NCBI GenBank assembly: GCA_900541895.1
Contig: UWSI01000005.1
Coordinates: forward strand, 14,400-78,399
Length of the DNA: 64,000 nt
DNA from: an uncultured Actinomyces sp.
Lineage (GTDB): Bacteria; Actinomycetota; Actinomycetes; Actinomycetales; Actinomycetaceae
Direction: 5' to 3'
The notes under the pieces were generated by a model. That model did not search any database. It was not told where the DNA came from and was given only the letters and a program-made list of their open reading frames with translations. This document shows, one piece after another, positions 9,253 through 17,598 of the stretch (its first letter is position 1; each line of letters begins with the position of its first letter). Position numbers and translations under genes: made by a program.

Positions 9253-12200
9253 TCCACACTCCTCTTTCCTTGCTCACGAGCTGGGCAGGAACGGGCGAAC
9301 TCGCAGTATTGGCATGCTTCATCAGAGGGCGTCGCAATAAAAGATGGGCCTTTCATTTTCTGCCCGATCTCATCAAGCTGGCTGATCCAATCCGCCCTTG
9401 TTTCCGGGTCTAAGGGGTCTTGCGAGATGGTCCGGACATCACCGTAACCAAGATATTTGAGCTCTGCTCCTAAAACTTCATAACCCAGTTGTTCGACTGC
9501 GAGTTGATAGAGAGCGAGCTGCGGGTGGTCCGGGTCCTTTTTCGCGCCGGTTTTATTTCCCTTCTTCCCGGTCTTGAAGTCAATAATCCGAACGCCTTGG
9601 CCTTCCAATTCCATTCGGTCAATTCTTCCGCGGATGTGAACTGAAGAGATTGGAACATCGAATGGCACTTCAACTTGAACATTTCCGTTCGGATCTGCAC
9701 AGTTCCCCATTTGACTAGATTGCTCAAGATATTCGCCGAGTGCAGATGCCATCTCTCGAAGGTGGTCCATGTGGATTTTGCTTGCGGCTTGTCCTTCATC
9801 CACACCCATTGCGCGAATCTCTTCTTCGAGTGCATCCATAACAGCACTGCGAGGCCCGCATGGGAAGCGCTCGGCCAGGCTGTGGATTAACGTTCCATCT
9901 GCTGCACTCTGCGTCGGCATCGACGTGCCGCTATTGGAAGCAAAGAACCAGCGAAGAATACATTGACGTGCGCTATCAAAACTGGAGGGGCTCACGGCGA
10001 CACGCTGTTGGTCATAGATCGGGCTATCGGAGCTGATCCCTCCGGCTCCAATCCAATTGCTGGGAATTGCGCTGGCGACTCCGCATCTGGCAAGAATTGC
10101 AAGCAGACGGGTAGCAAGCTCGGGTGTTTGGGAGCCATTCTCCTGCGCGGCAAGATACCTCAGTCTGGAGATATGACCAGAAAGGTCTAACGCGGGTGGG
10201 ACGTCTTCAATGGGAAAACCGTCTTCGGGGATCTCGATCCCCGCTCCTTGTGCAACGAGTTCAACAAATTGCGATGGTGCTTGATCTTCATTGGAAACAA
10301 CTCCGATGTGCAGTGCCAGATTCGTTCGTGAAACGGCAGCAAGAAGGCGCCGAAGTTCATCGTCTAAAACTGCCCGACGTTGGATTCGAGGGTCATCAAT
10401 GACCTCTTGTGCAGGGTCCGTACTACGTGTGATCTCCCCAAGAAGATCGGCGCGCAGCAGACGCTGTCGAAGCCGGAGATCAGGCCAGCTGCCATCCTGA
10501 AGCCCATAAATTGCAACGACGTCCCAATGCCGCCCAATCGCCTGTTCTGGAGTGAGAACCTGGATCCCTTCGTGGCGATATGCGGTTGCAGCGATGGTGT
10601 CGGTCACTACATCGGATTCGAGGAGCTCACGCGCAAACTCTGCGGCGGTTCTCTGCGGATTTCTTTGTTGCCAGATATCCGCGACTCTAAACAGCGCAAT
10701 CACCGAATCTAAGACATCGTCAAAATAATCTGAATCCGAGTCGTGCGCTAATGCCCGTTTGCTCAGTTCCTCCGCTACATCTGCCGTCGCCCATGCTTCC
10801 CAGAGCGCTTTTTGAGGGCTGAGGGTTTCTACTTCTTTCCATAGCGTCGAGGCCTTAAGAAGCTTGCGCAGTTCCTTTTCCACGTTCTGTGAGACAAGAG
10901 AAGGGTCCTGAAGAATACGAGAGATCGTCTCTGTACTGAGGTGCTGAACGCGCCCCTGTGCCAGCTTCTGATCGCTATGCGCCCACACATAGTTGTGAAG
11001 GAGCGAACTCACATGCAGAGCATCGATCGAGATCAGATCTGAACGTAGCCAGCGATCGATCACTCCCACGCCATTGTCGTCATTCGGAATTAAGGTTTTC
11101 AGCAACGCACTGGTCATTGAATTGGATGCAAAATTAAAGGCTTGTTGCCCTCCAGCCAGGGGAATTTTGCTACGTTTGAGAGCCCTTCTGGCCTGCTGAA
11201 TGAGAGATTGCGAGCGAACAATCACTATCTGCTGAGACCAAGGAATGTTGTCACGCAGATAATGGGAGCGCAGCTGATATCCCAGAGCCGCCCCCATCTG
11301 TGCAAGGCTGGCACAGTTGTGGATGAATATCCCTTGCTCACCGAGTCGTCTTTCAGAGTCACCAGCAAATGCGGCATTTCTTCTTCCGGCGGGTCCGCTT
11401 TGTGTAATGCGTGAGGCAAGCGAAAGGGTCAACGCATGAAGCTGAGGAGTACCGACGTAGCCAGCCCCGCAATCTTCAATTTGGATATCGAGGATTCTGG
11501 CCAGATCGAGATCCATATGGGCATAACCACGCTTGTATGAGGTTACTGAGAGATCCGGATTCGAGAAAGCAATGATACGACTTCCCAATTGATGCGCGAC
11601 ATGAAGTAGCTTCAGCAGCGAGGGGGTGCAGTCCTGTAGGTCATCGATCAGAAGATACTGTGGAATCGGGGCAAAAATCCGCACTCCGACGGACTGCGCA
11701 CGATCATCCCATTGGGCAAGGAGCTGGGCAGCTTGCCTTCCCAATCCAGCCCCGTGCGCCAACATGGTTCCTCGGAACTCCACCCCCAGCTGCGGAAGGT
11801 CGTTCCATTTCCTGAGCAGGGGTGCAAGGCTCACCCACTGCTTCATTCCACGGATGCGACCGAGCTGCTCGAGATGCTCAGCAGTGGTCCCAGACTCTGC
11901 AGCAGTATCAATGAGATCACGTAGTTCCATCCGAAATGCCGGAAGTGAACGGATGGTGTCTGAAAGCTCTTCGGGCCACTGAATCGCAGTTTCTTCTAAC
12001 AGTTGAGAGACCATGCGATCCATGTTTGCGCCCGTCAGGAGCTCAACATCACCCAGCGGTTGATCACGCGTATTTCGCCACTGCGACACGATTGAATAGG
12101 CCCACCCAATGGGGGTTCGAACCGGGCGCACTGCATTGGGAGCAAGCGCTTGTACCGCAGGCATTAATTGATCGGCACGCAAACGATCCGGAGTGAGAAC

Positions 12201-12395
12201 TAAAAACGAATGGTCGTTGCGTACAAGTTCAGCAACAGCAGCAAGAAGAAGAGTCGTCTTCCCGCTTCCGGGCGCACCGCGAAGTACAGCATCACCTTCA
12301 GTAATCTGCTTAAGCAGCAAGCGCTGATGGTCGCTGAGTTCCGGTAGCCCTGAGAATTCAGAGCCAACCGTGATACGCACCGGTGTGTTGTTCAT
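9249..12395 (-). CDS. adnA: AdnA: helicase-like and nuclease subunit with probable Fe-S cluster
   Basis: About 1048 residues from ATG 12395; a TTG at 12434 is in frame, and neither has a ribosome-binding site, so a leaderless transcript is possible. Walker A is GAPGSGKTT (K46). Motif II reads DDLQD rather than DEFQD, so the catalytic Glu is replaced by Asp. The C-terminal RecB-type nuclease shows 'GRIDRM', 'IIDFKTGKK' and 'QLALYQLAV'. Four cysteines bracket this domain (ARQCILRW, then CQYCEFARSC), the spacing expected for the iron-staple cluster of AddB/AdnA-class nucleases. It is partner of the overlapping adnB. The variant motif II suggests the weaker motor of the pair. Confidence 0.9.
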   Translation of the reverse strand: MNNTPVRITVGSEFSGLPELSDHQRLLLKQITEGDAVLRGAPGSGKTTLLLAAVAELVRNDHSFLVLTPDRLRADQLMPAVQALAPNAVRPVRTPIGWAYSIVSQWRNTRDQPLGDVELLTGANMDRMVSQLLEETAIQWPEELSDTIRSLPAFRMELRDLIDTAAESGTTAEHLEQLGRIRGMKQWVSLAPLLRKWNDLPQLGVEFRGTMLAHGAGLGRQAAQLLAQWDDRAQSVGVRIFAPIPQYLLIDDLQDCTPSLLKLLHVAHQLGSRIIAFSNPDLSVTSYKRGYAHMDLDLARILDIQIEDCGAGYVGTPQLHALTLSLASRITQSGPAGRRNAAFAGDSERRLGEQGIFIHNCASLAQMGAALGYQLRSHYLRDNIPWSQQIVIVRSQSLIQQARRALKRSKIPLAGGQQAFNFASNSMTSALLKTLIPNDDNGVGVIDRWLRSDLISIDALHVSSLLHNYVWAHSDQKLAQGRVQHLSTETISRILQDPSLVSQNVEKELRKLLKASTLWKEVETLSPQKALWEAWATADVAEELSKRALAHDSDSDYFDDVLDSVIALFRVADIWQQRNPQRTAAEFARELLESDVVTDTIAATAYRHEGIQVLTPEQAIGRHWDVVAIYGLQDGSWPDLRLRQRLLRADLLGEITRSTDPAQEVIDDPRIQRRAVLDDELRRLLAAVSRTNLALHIGVVSNEDQAPSQFVELVAQGAGIEIPEDGFPIEDVPPALDLSGHISRLRYLAAQENGSQTPELATRLLAILARCGVASAIPSNWIGAGGISSDSPIYDQQRVAVSPSSFDSARQCILRWFFASNSGTSMPTQSAADGTLIHSLAERFPCGPRSAVMDALEEEIRAMGVDEGQAASKIHMDHLREMASALGEYLEQSSQMGNCADPNGNVQVEVPFDVPISSVHIRGRIDRMELEGQGVRIIDFKTGKKGNKTGAKKDPDHPQLALYQLAVEQLGYEVLGAELKYLGYGDVRTISQDPLDPETRADWISQLDEIGQKMKGPSFIATPSDEACQYCEFARSCPAREQGKRSVE

Positions 12396-12462
12396 ATAGT
12401 GATTCTGACAGAGGCCACCGGCATTTGGAGCCAACTTTTGGCTTCACATCGAAATTGAGAAA

Positions 12463-12498
12463 AATGTGCCCCCGAAGCGGAGGCTTCGGGGGCACATT
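12463..12498 (-). terminator. Terminator of the DUF4190/DUF5067-like gene
   Basis: A 16-bp stem with loop GGAG: arms at 12463-12478 and 12483-12498, with core GTGCCCCCGAAGC pairing with GCTTCGGGGGCAC. On the minus strand it is followed by a T-rich stretch (TTTCTCAATTTC). It lies 34 bases after the gene's stop and before adnA. Confidence 0.85.
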
Positions 12499-12532
12499 CT
12501 GGCAGTCCTACTCAAGGTGGGAGATTAACCCT

Positions 12533-13318
12533 TTACTGAAGTGAATATTCCTTTTTGAATGCCTTCGTTGAAGGGACAGTGCTGTCAATCATCAGCGTAA
12601 CTGGAGCAGCTGCATCGCGAAGAACATACCCTTTCACAAGGGTCATGCTTTTACCAGCTGGGAGCTCTTCCAAGTCCGCGAAAGGCTCGTATCCTTCAGG
12701 CATTAGATTATCGGAATAAACTGCACTATCGAGCGCAGCCTTGTTTTGGGATACCTCAACATAGTATGCAAAAGGATTCAAACTACTTGTGTCATTATTT
12801 GTGATCTTTAATGTCACAGCGACCGTTGGCTCACCTTCCTGGTCATCTACCGACTCCTCGACCTTCTTCACCTCAATCGTGACTTTACCGTTCTCCAGCT
12901 GAACAACATCCGAGGTAGCCGCACCTTTGGAAGCTCGAGACGATACAAAAGGTGCCCCGAAGGCCTTACCATTAGCCTTCGGATACATAGCTTGGCTTCC
13001 AAAAACAACAACAATGGCAAGAATCGAAATCACCAGTGAGGTGATTGCTATACCGGAGCCACGGTGAGTCATATCCGGGCGTGTCTGAACGACAGCAAGA
13101 ATCGCCACGACTGTAGCAATAAGGGCCAGAATGAAAATTAGATTGTGAAGAATCGGAATCCAGGACAGGAGAAGAGAAATAATTCCCAACACGAGTGCGG
13201 TGATAGCAAGGGGAGATAAGGGTTTAACTACAGTTGCTACTCCAAATTGTCCTTGAGGAGGAACAGTCGAATAAACCCCCTCAACGGGCATTTCCTGAGG
13301 ATAAGGAGGAAAAGACAT
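12533..13318 (-). CDS. Membrane protein with DUF4190-like and DUF5067-like domains
   Basis: A 261-residue protein with SD GAAAGGTG four bases before the ATG. After a Pro-rich N-terminus (residues 1-33) there are two to three membrane helices (about 35-110, 'LAITALVLGIISLLLSW' and 'GSGIAITSLVISILAIVVVFG'), typical of DUF4190. The exported C-terminal half (about 135-255) is a beta-rich domain like the telokin-type DUF5067/DUF4352, with 'VTLKITNNDTSSLNPF' and 'LPAGKSMTLVKGYVL'. It is likely anchored with the C-terminal domain outside. Function is unknown; related domains occur in lipoproteins and stress-linked surface proteins. Confidence 0.7.
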   Translation of the reverse strand: MSFPPYPQEMPVEGVYSTVPPQGQFGVATVVKPLSPLAITALVLGIISLLLSWIPILHNLIFILALIATVVAILAVVQTRPDMTHRGSGIAITSLVISILAIVVVFGSQAMYPKANGKAFGAPFVSSRASKGAATSDVVQLENGKVTIEVKKVEESVDDQEGEPTVAVTLKITNNDTSSLNPFAYYVEVSQNKAALDSAVYSDNLMPEGYEPFADLEELPAGKSMTLVKGYVLRDAAAPVTLMIDSTVPSTKAFKKEYSLQ

Positions 13319-13377
13319 CGTTCACCTTTCGAGTAGATTCAACTTTAAGCTTTACCGCCAGAACACAAAACAACTCG

Positions 13378-13427
13378 TCAACACAACCCGATAGCTACCG
13401 CTTCTCGCACTATTTTCAACACAACCC
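13378..13427. repeat. Twelve-base direct repeat upstream of the DUF5067-like gene
   Basis: TCAACACAACCC occurs at 13378-13389 and again at 13416-13427, 38 bases apart. Each is followed by a related sequence (ATAGCTACC, ATGCTAACC). The repeats lie 60-110 bases upstream of the minus-strand start at 13318. The remainder of 13319-13576 shows no gene. Confidence 0.5.
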
Positions 13428-13576
13428 TACATGCTAACCACTTAGAGACTAAACCGCGACGACGCTTCAACTGCCTCCACAATTACGCCCTCGCAGAAAT
13501 AGCAGGCCCGCTCCCCCGTCTGCACGTACTATGGGGACACAGAAGACCATTCGATCCACAACATCTGGGAGTCGCA

Positions 13577-13801
13577 GTGAACATCACGATCGGTATCAAC
13601 GCCAGCCCGCGCGAACTCGACCTCGAGCTGGACCTCAGCGAAGACGAACTCTTCGCCCAAGTCACCAATTCCCTACGCGAGCAGACTCCCCTGATCCTTA
13701 CGGACACCAAGGGAGAGAAAACACTCGTTCCCGCCCAGGCGATTTCCTACGTGCGCGTGACTGCCCCGCAGACGCACCGCGTCGGCTTTGCAATTCACTA
13801 G
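13577..13801 (+). CDS. DUF3107 family small protein
   Basis: A 74-residue protein starting at GTG, with GGGAG five bases upstream. The sequence pattern 'INASPRELDLELDLSEDEL', 'LILTDTKGEKTLVPAQAISYV' and a C-terminal 'RVGFAIH' matches the DUF3107 family found throughout Actinobacteria next to recombination and helicase genes. Its function is unknown. It is acidic, without membrane segments, and is followed by a hairpin terminator. Family assignment is by motif recognition. Confidence 0.85.
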   Translation: MNITIGINASPRELDLELDLSEDELFAQVTNSLREQTPLILTDTKGEKTLVPAQAISYVRVTAPQTHRVGFAIH

Positions 13802-13826
13802 AAGTAAGCCGAATGAGCTGACATTG

Positions 13827-13856
13827 ATCCACCTGCGTCTAACCGCGCAGGTGGAT
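13827..13856 (+). terminator. Terminator of the DUF3107 gene
   Basis: The stem ATCCACCTGCG (13827-13837) and CGCAGGTGGAT (13846-13856) is followed on the + strand by TCCTTTCAT. It overlaps the last codons of the convergent minus-strand gene ending at 13839. Confidence 0.75.
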
Positions 13857-14462
13857 TCCTTTCATACGCTCTGCATGCTCAACACTCAACGCCTGAGCAA
13901 TAGCATCTGCATCTTCGGGAGAATCTGATAACTCAGGGTGCATGAACAGGGTTGAGCGCACCAATCCCAAAACCTCTCCAGCAACCCTTCTCGCCCACAA
14001 AGACAGGCGCGCAGCAAGCTGCTCATCGGCCTCGAAAATCGGAGCCAAATTCTGACGCTCCCACTCCCCCTGCTCAAGATCCCACTTCGCCCCCGCGAAA
14101 AGGTTTTTACGCGACGCAATCTCACGCAGCAGGCCACCCAAGATTCCCAAGGTCACATAGGTTTTGACCGTGCGCTCGTACCAGGTCGTCGGTCGAGTAC
14201 GCGCATCCAGATCGTCATAGAGTCCATCAAAAGCTTGAGCCTTCACAGCTAAGTCAACACCGCGATGCTGACACCACGTTTCAACCTGGGTGTAGGTATC
14301 AAAAACTCGAGTGGCCATACGCGCATGCTCGACCTTCGCCTCGAAAGTCGGCGCCTGGTCACTGTCCTTTGCCAAGCGTGTCATTGCGGCCAAAATCGAA
14401 TACGCGATCAGACCGACAACGTCAGCGTCGCGATCCGGCACAGATTCATAGGTGCGTTCCAT
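13839..14462 (-). CDS. Ferritin-fold hydroxylase-like protein (MiaE_2 family)
   Basis: A 207-residue helical protein of the actinobacterial 'tRNA hydroxylase MiaE-like' family. The first half holds candidate metal ligands in helices (for example E47 and H49 of 'EAKVEHARMATRVF', E63 of 'YTQVETW'), and the second half 'VTLGILGGLLREIA' and 'AGEVLGLVRSTLF' form the remaining helices. In this phylum the gene usually sits beside a DEAD-box helicase and DUF3107, as here. No substrate is established for this subfamily, and tRNA modification is inferred only from fold. The ATG at 14462 has a weak ribosome-binding site. Confidence 0.75.
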   Translation of the reverse strand: MERTYESVPDRDADVVGLIAYSILAAMTRLAKDSDQAPTFEAKVEHARMATRVFDTYTQVETWCQHRGVDLAVKAQAFDGLYDDLDARTRPTTWYERTVKTYVTLGILGGLLREIASRKNLFAGAKWDLEQGEWERQNLAPIFEADEQLAARLSLWARRVAGEVLGLVRSTLFMHPELSDSPEDADAIAQALSVEHAERMKGIHLRG

Positions 14463-14648
14463 GCACTAACACTACATCAGATAAACGTGACGGGTTCCTC
14501 CTCGAGCGATCCGCGTCAACCTCGTAGAATACAAATGACAGTGCTGACCGATCGCACGTGAGATATTTTGCCCGGGCACCTACGCCCCTTGAAGAAGAAC
14601 CGCGATCGGCTGCAATTTCCAACGGGTTTTTCCCAGAACAGGTTGATC

Positions 14649-16283
14649 GTGACTTCACCGTCTGACTACTCTGCTGGCGTCGTACGTTTGGGCTCAATCA
14701 AAGCCCCTTCGACCCAAGAAGATGAAACCACCCCCGATATTACGAACTCGGGAAATGAAACTTTCGAAGCGAAGTCTTTCGCTGATTTCGGGGTCAGTGA
14801 CCCCATTGTTGATGCGCTTGAAGAACGAGGCATCACCCACCCCTTCCCAATCCAGGCACTGACTCTTCCCGTCGCACTGGATCGCCACGACATTATTGGC
14901 CAGGCCAAGACCGGTACCGGTAAGACTCTGGGATTCGGCATCCCCGTACTGGAAGATGTCATTGCTCCGGATGAAGAAGGCTACGAAGACCTTCTCAACC
15001 CGAATATGCCGCAGGCACTCATTATTTTGCCAACCCGCGAGCTCACCAAGCAGGTGGCCGATGATCTGCGTGCAGCGGCTTCTAAGCTCTCAACGCGCAT
15101 TGTTGACATCTACGGCGGCGTTGCTTTTGAACCGCAGATTGAAGCACTCAAGCGAGGCGCGGATATCGTTGTCGGCACCCCGGGGCGTTTGATCGATTTG
15201 CTCCGCCAAGGCGTTCTGCACCTGAACGGCGTGGAAAATGTTGTCCTTGACGAGGCCGACGAGATGCTTGACCTCGGTTTCCTCCCCGACGTGGAAACCT
15301 TGCTCTCACGCATTCCCGCGGACCGCCACATGATGCTTTTCTCGGCGACCATGCCCGGACCTGTGATCACGCTGGCTCGCAAGTTCATGACCCAGCCGAC
15401 CCACATCCGCGCGCAGGATCCCGACGATCAGGGTCAGACCGTCAACACGGTCCAGCAGGTGATTTACCGCGCTCACGCCATGAACAAGACCGAGATCGTT
15501 GCGCGCATCTTGCAGGCACGAGGCCGCGGTCGCGCTGTGATTTTCTGTCGTACCAAGCGTGCGGCCGCGCGCGTTGCCGACGAACTCAGTGAGCGCGGTT
15601 TCGCGGTTGCTGCCCTTCACGGCGACCTCGGTCAGGGGGCGCGTGAGCAGGCCCTGCGTGCCTTCCGCAATGGCAAGGTCGATGTTTTGGTCGCAACAGA
15701 TGTTGCCGCGCGAGGCATCGACGTTGACGATGTCACTCACGTCATCAACTACCAGTGCCCCGAAGACGAGAAGGTCTACATTCACCGCATTGGCCGTACC
15801 GGTCGCGCGGGGAATTCCGGTACAGCTGTGACCTTCGTCGATTGGGACGATGTCCCGCGTTGGTCGTTGATTTCGAAGGCGCTGGGCTTGGGAGTTCCAG
15901 AGCCTCTGGAGACTTACCACACCTCGCCGCACCTGTACACGGATTTGGATATTCCCGAGGACGTTACAGGACGTCTTCCGCGCGCACAGCGTACGCGCGA
16001 GGGGCTTAGCGCCGAAAAGATTGAGGACTTGGGCGGTTCCTCGCGTGGTGGCCGAGGCCGAGGCCGGGGTGGTCGTTCCTCTGGCCGCTCGGGAGGACGC
16101 GGAGAACGTTCAACTTCTGGCGAACGGACCCGCACCCGACGTCGTACCCGCAAGGACGGAGATCAGACGTTGAATTCCGGAAAGCAGGGACGTTCCGATC
16201 GCGGAACCAAGGGCCGAGGCCGAGGTGAGCACTCCCCCGCACCGCGAAAGCGGGTGCGCCGCCGTAAGGGTAGCGAAGAGTGA
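14649..16283 (+). CDS. DEAD-box ATP-dependent RNA helicase
   Basis: 544 residues from the GTG at 14649 (AGG seven bases upstream); an in-frame TTG at 14568 could add 27 residues. Motifs in order: Q motif (FPIQALTLP), I (AKTGTGKT), Ia (PTRELTKQV), Ib (GTPGR), II (DEAD), III (SAT), V (ATDVAARGID), VI (HRIGRTGR). The C-terminal hundred residues are Arg/Gly-rich with RGRG and RGG repeats followed by clustered RRR, typical of RNA-binding tails of ribosome-assembly or cold-adaptation helicases. It acts in the cytoplasm on structured RNA. It is divergent from the ferritin-fold gene, with 186 bases between. Confidence 0.95.
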   Translation: MTSPSDYSAGVVRLGSIKAPSTQEDETTPDITNSGNETFEAKSFADFGVSDPIVDALEERGITHPFPIQALTLPVALDRHDIIGQAKTGTGKTLGFGIPVLEDVIAPDEEGYEDLLNPNMPQALIILPTRELTKQVADDLRAAASKLSTRIVDIYGGVAFEPQIEALKRGADIVVGTPGRLIDLLRQGVLHLNGVENVVLDEADEMLDLGFLPDVETLLSRIPADRHMMLFSATMPGPVITLARKFMTQPTHIRAQDPDDQGQTVNTVQQVIYRAHAMNKTEIVARILQARGRGRAVIFCRTKRAAARVADELSERGFAVAALHGDLGQGAREQALRAFRNGKVDVLVATDVAARGIDVDDVTHVINYQCPEDEKVYIHRIGRTGRAGNSGTAVTFVDWDDVPRWSLISKALGLGVPEPLETYHTSPHLYTDLDIPEDVTGRLPRAQRTREGLSAEKIEDLGGSSRGGRGRGRGGRSSGRSGGRGERSTSGERTRTRRRTRKDGDQTLNSGKQGRSDRGTKGRGRGEHSPAPRKRVRRRKGSEE

Positions 16284-16305
16284 CACCCATAAGCAGGCAG
16301 AGCGT

Positions 16306-16349
16306 CTAAGTGTGTGCCCCGTACCAATCGGTACGGGGCACACACTTAG
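16306..16349. terminator. Long hairpin between convergent genes
   Basis: A perfect 20-bp inverted repeat (arms 16306-16325 and 16330-16349, loop AATC) lies between the helicase gene and the DUF2249 gene, which converge here. No U-tract follows on either strand, so it may act as a bidirectional terminator or a transcript-end stabiliser. Confidence 0.7.
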
Positions 16350-16399
16350 CGCAGTAAGAGTTATTCAATCTCTCAAGGTGAGCAGTCTATATCTCCTGA

Positions 16400-16741
16400 T
16401 CAGCCAACGCGGGTGATCTTAACGATCGCACCTTCATCGCTGACGGCGACCAGTTCGTAGGAAAAATCGCCTTCAAGAGTCATGTCGATCTGGTTGAGAA
16501 GCGGCGTGGGCACGTGAGGCGCAACCAGCTCCATGGCCTCGCCGACGTTCAAAGAAGAAACGGCACCTAGGATTGCGGGGTGACGCAGGCGAGGCGGGAA
16601 GGGACGTGCATCCAAGCGCGGAAGTTGAGCTCCATGATCACAACCGCAGCCGCAACCACCGGACTGAGCAGGCTCCTGTGCTTTTTCAGCGGAAACATCA
16701 CGAAGTTCGAATTCGGGCAGGTTGGAATTAGGCTCGATCAT
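16400..16741 (-). CDS. DUF2249 domain protein with Cys/His cluster
   Basis: A 113-residue protein. The C-terminal 75 residues match DUF2249 ('LDARPFPPRLRHPAILGAV', 'GEAMELVAPHVPTPLLNQI'), a small fold linked in other bacteria to nitric-oxide, anaerobic or redox responses. Residues 28-36 carry a compact GGCGCGCDHG cluster that could bind metal or be redox-active. SD AAAGGGAT lies upstream of the ATG. The strong AT-rich dyad at 16796-16825 in its promoter suggests regulated expression. The actual function is unknown. Confidence 0.75.
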   Translation of the reverse strand: MIEPNSNLPEFELRDVSAEKAQEPAQSGGCGCGCDHGAQLPRLDARPFPPRLRHPAILGAVSSLNVGEAMELVAPHVPTPLLNQIDMTLEGDFSYELVAVSDEGAIVKITRVG

Positions 16742-16795
16742 GAGATCCCTTTCGTGGGGCTCGGCGACTGAATCAAGCGCCTGAGCAACAGCTTC

Positions 16796-16825
16796 TAATA
16801 AAACATAGTTTATACGTTTTTATTA
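16796..16825. promoter_or_regulatory. AT-rich dyad operator upstream of the DUF2249 gene
   Basis: The arms TAATAAAACATA (16796-16807) and TACGTTTTTATTA (16813-16825) form an imperfect inverted repeat in the most AT-rich spot of the neighbourhood, 55-85 bases before the minus-strand start at 16741. TATAAAC within it could serve as a -10 element. The regulator is not identified; CRP/FNR-, Rex- and NsrR-type proteins all use dyads of about this size. Confidence 0.5.
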
Positions 16826-16873
16826 AACCTGCCCTTTGAGGGTATTGGATTCCCGGAGTAGTCCACTTCAAAA

Positions 16874-17494
16874 CTACAGAAGATTAAACGCACTCCCCAG
16901 AGCGACCAGGAGATTTGCTAAAGAGTGCAGCATCCAACTGGGAACCACAGAACCTCCGGCCGCCTGTTCGTTCAACCACCCCATAACCCAGCCGTTGATT
17001 CCAGAAAGAACAGTGATGGCAACAAGGCTTGATACGGGGAGATAGTTGATAAACAACAGCACGTGAAGAAGACCAAACACGATGGCTTGAATGGCGTTTC
17101 CGCGGGAAAAACCAAAGGACGCACATAAACGCTTAGCTAAGAAACCACGGAAGAATAGTTCCTCAGCCAAGCCGGTCTGAATAAAGGCATAGAGAAGGAT
17201 CGGGACGACTGCAAGAAGTCCGGCGCCGATAAATCGCGAGGTCGCCAGAGCGCCCCATACCGGACTTGCAATCCGCAGAGATGCCAGCGATACAGCGACC
17301 CAGCACGCTAAGGCGATGCCCAGTTGCTTCTGCGAAACACGCTGAACAGGACCGACTTTCCACATCGGAACATAAAGACCAATCCAGGTCGCAAATTCCA
17401 GGCGACGTTTAGTTGTCACCGCCCACCAAATCACTGGAATCAGCAGAGAAATTCCCAACTGAACGAAAGATGAAATAAAAGTCGCGAAGAGCAT
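16874..17494 (-). CDS. CPBP-family intramembrane protease (CAAX/Abi type)
   Basis: 206 residues from the ATG at 17494, which has AGGGA seven bases upstream; a GTG at 17509 is in frame but has no site. Six or so membrane helices are visible. The diagnostic motifs are EELFFRGF (glutamate pair plus Arg), FGLLH (His) and a late 'HSLANLL' helix with the last His/Asn. Families with these motifs are membrane-embedded metal-dependent endopeptidases, sometimes linked to bacteriocin immunity. Nothing adjacent points to a specific substrate. It is transcribed downstream of a hairpin that closes the preceding ABC cassette. Confidence 0.85.
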   Translation of the reverse strand: MLFATFISSFVQLGISLLIPVIWWAVTTKRRLEFATWIGLYVPMWKVGPVQRVSQKQLGIALACWVAVSLASLRIASPVWGALATSRFIGAGLLAVVPILLYAFIQTGLAEELFFRGFLAKRLCASFGFSRGNAIQAIVFGLLHVLLFINYLPVSSLVAITVLSGINGWVMGWLNEQAAGGSVVPSWMLHSLANLLVALGSAFNLL

Positions 17495-17540
17495 GAGTTT
17501 CCCTGTCACACAAGCAGATAACTCTCAAAGAATACAGCTG

Positions 17541-17572
17541 CGCCCGGGATGCACGTTAATGCGTCCCGGGCG
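17541..17572 (-). terminator. Terminator of the GntR-ABC cassette
   Basis: The stem CGCCCGGGA (17541-17549) and TCCCGGGCG (17564-17572), with additional inner pairing, lies just past the permease remnant's stop. It is followed on the minus strand by CAGCTGTATTCTTTG. It separates the cassette from the CPBP gene. Confidence 0.7.
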
Positions 17573-17598
17573 GCATACCGCTTATTGACCAGCTCTTA

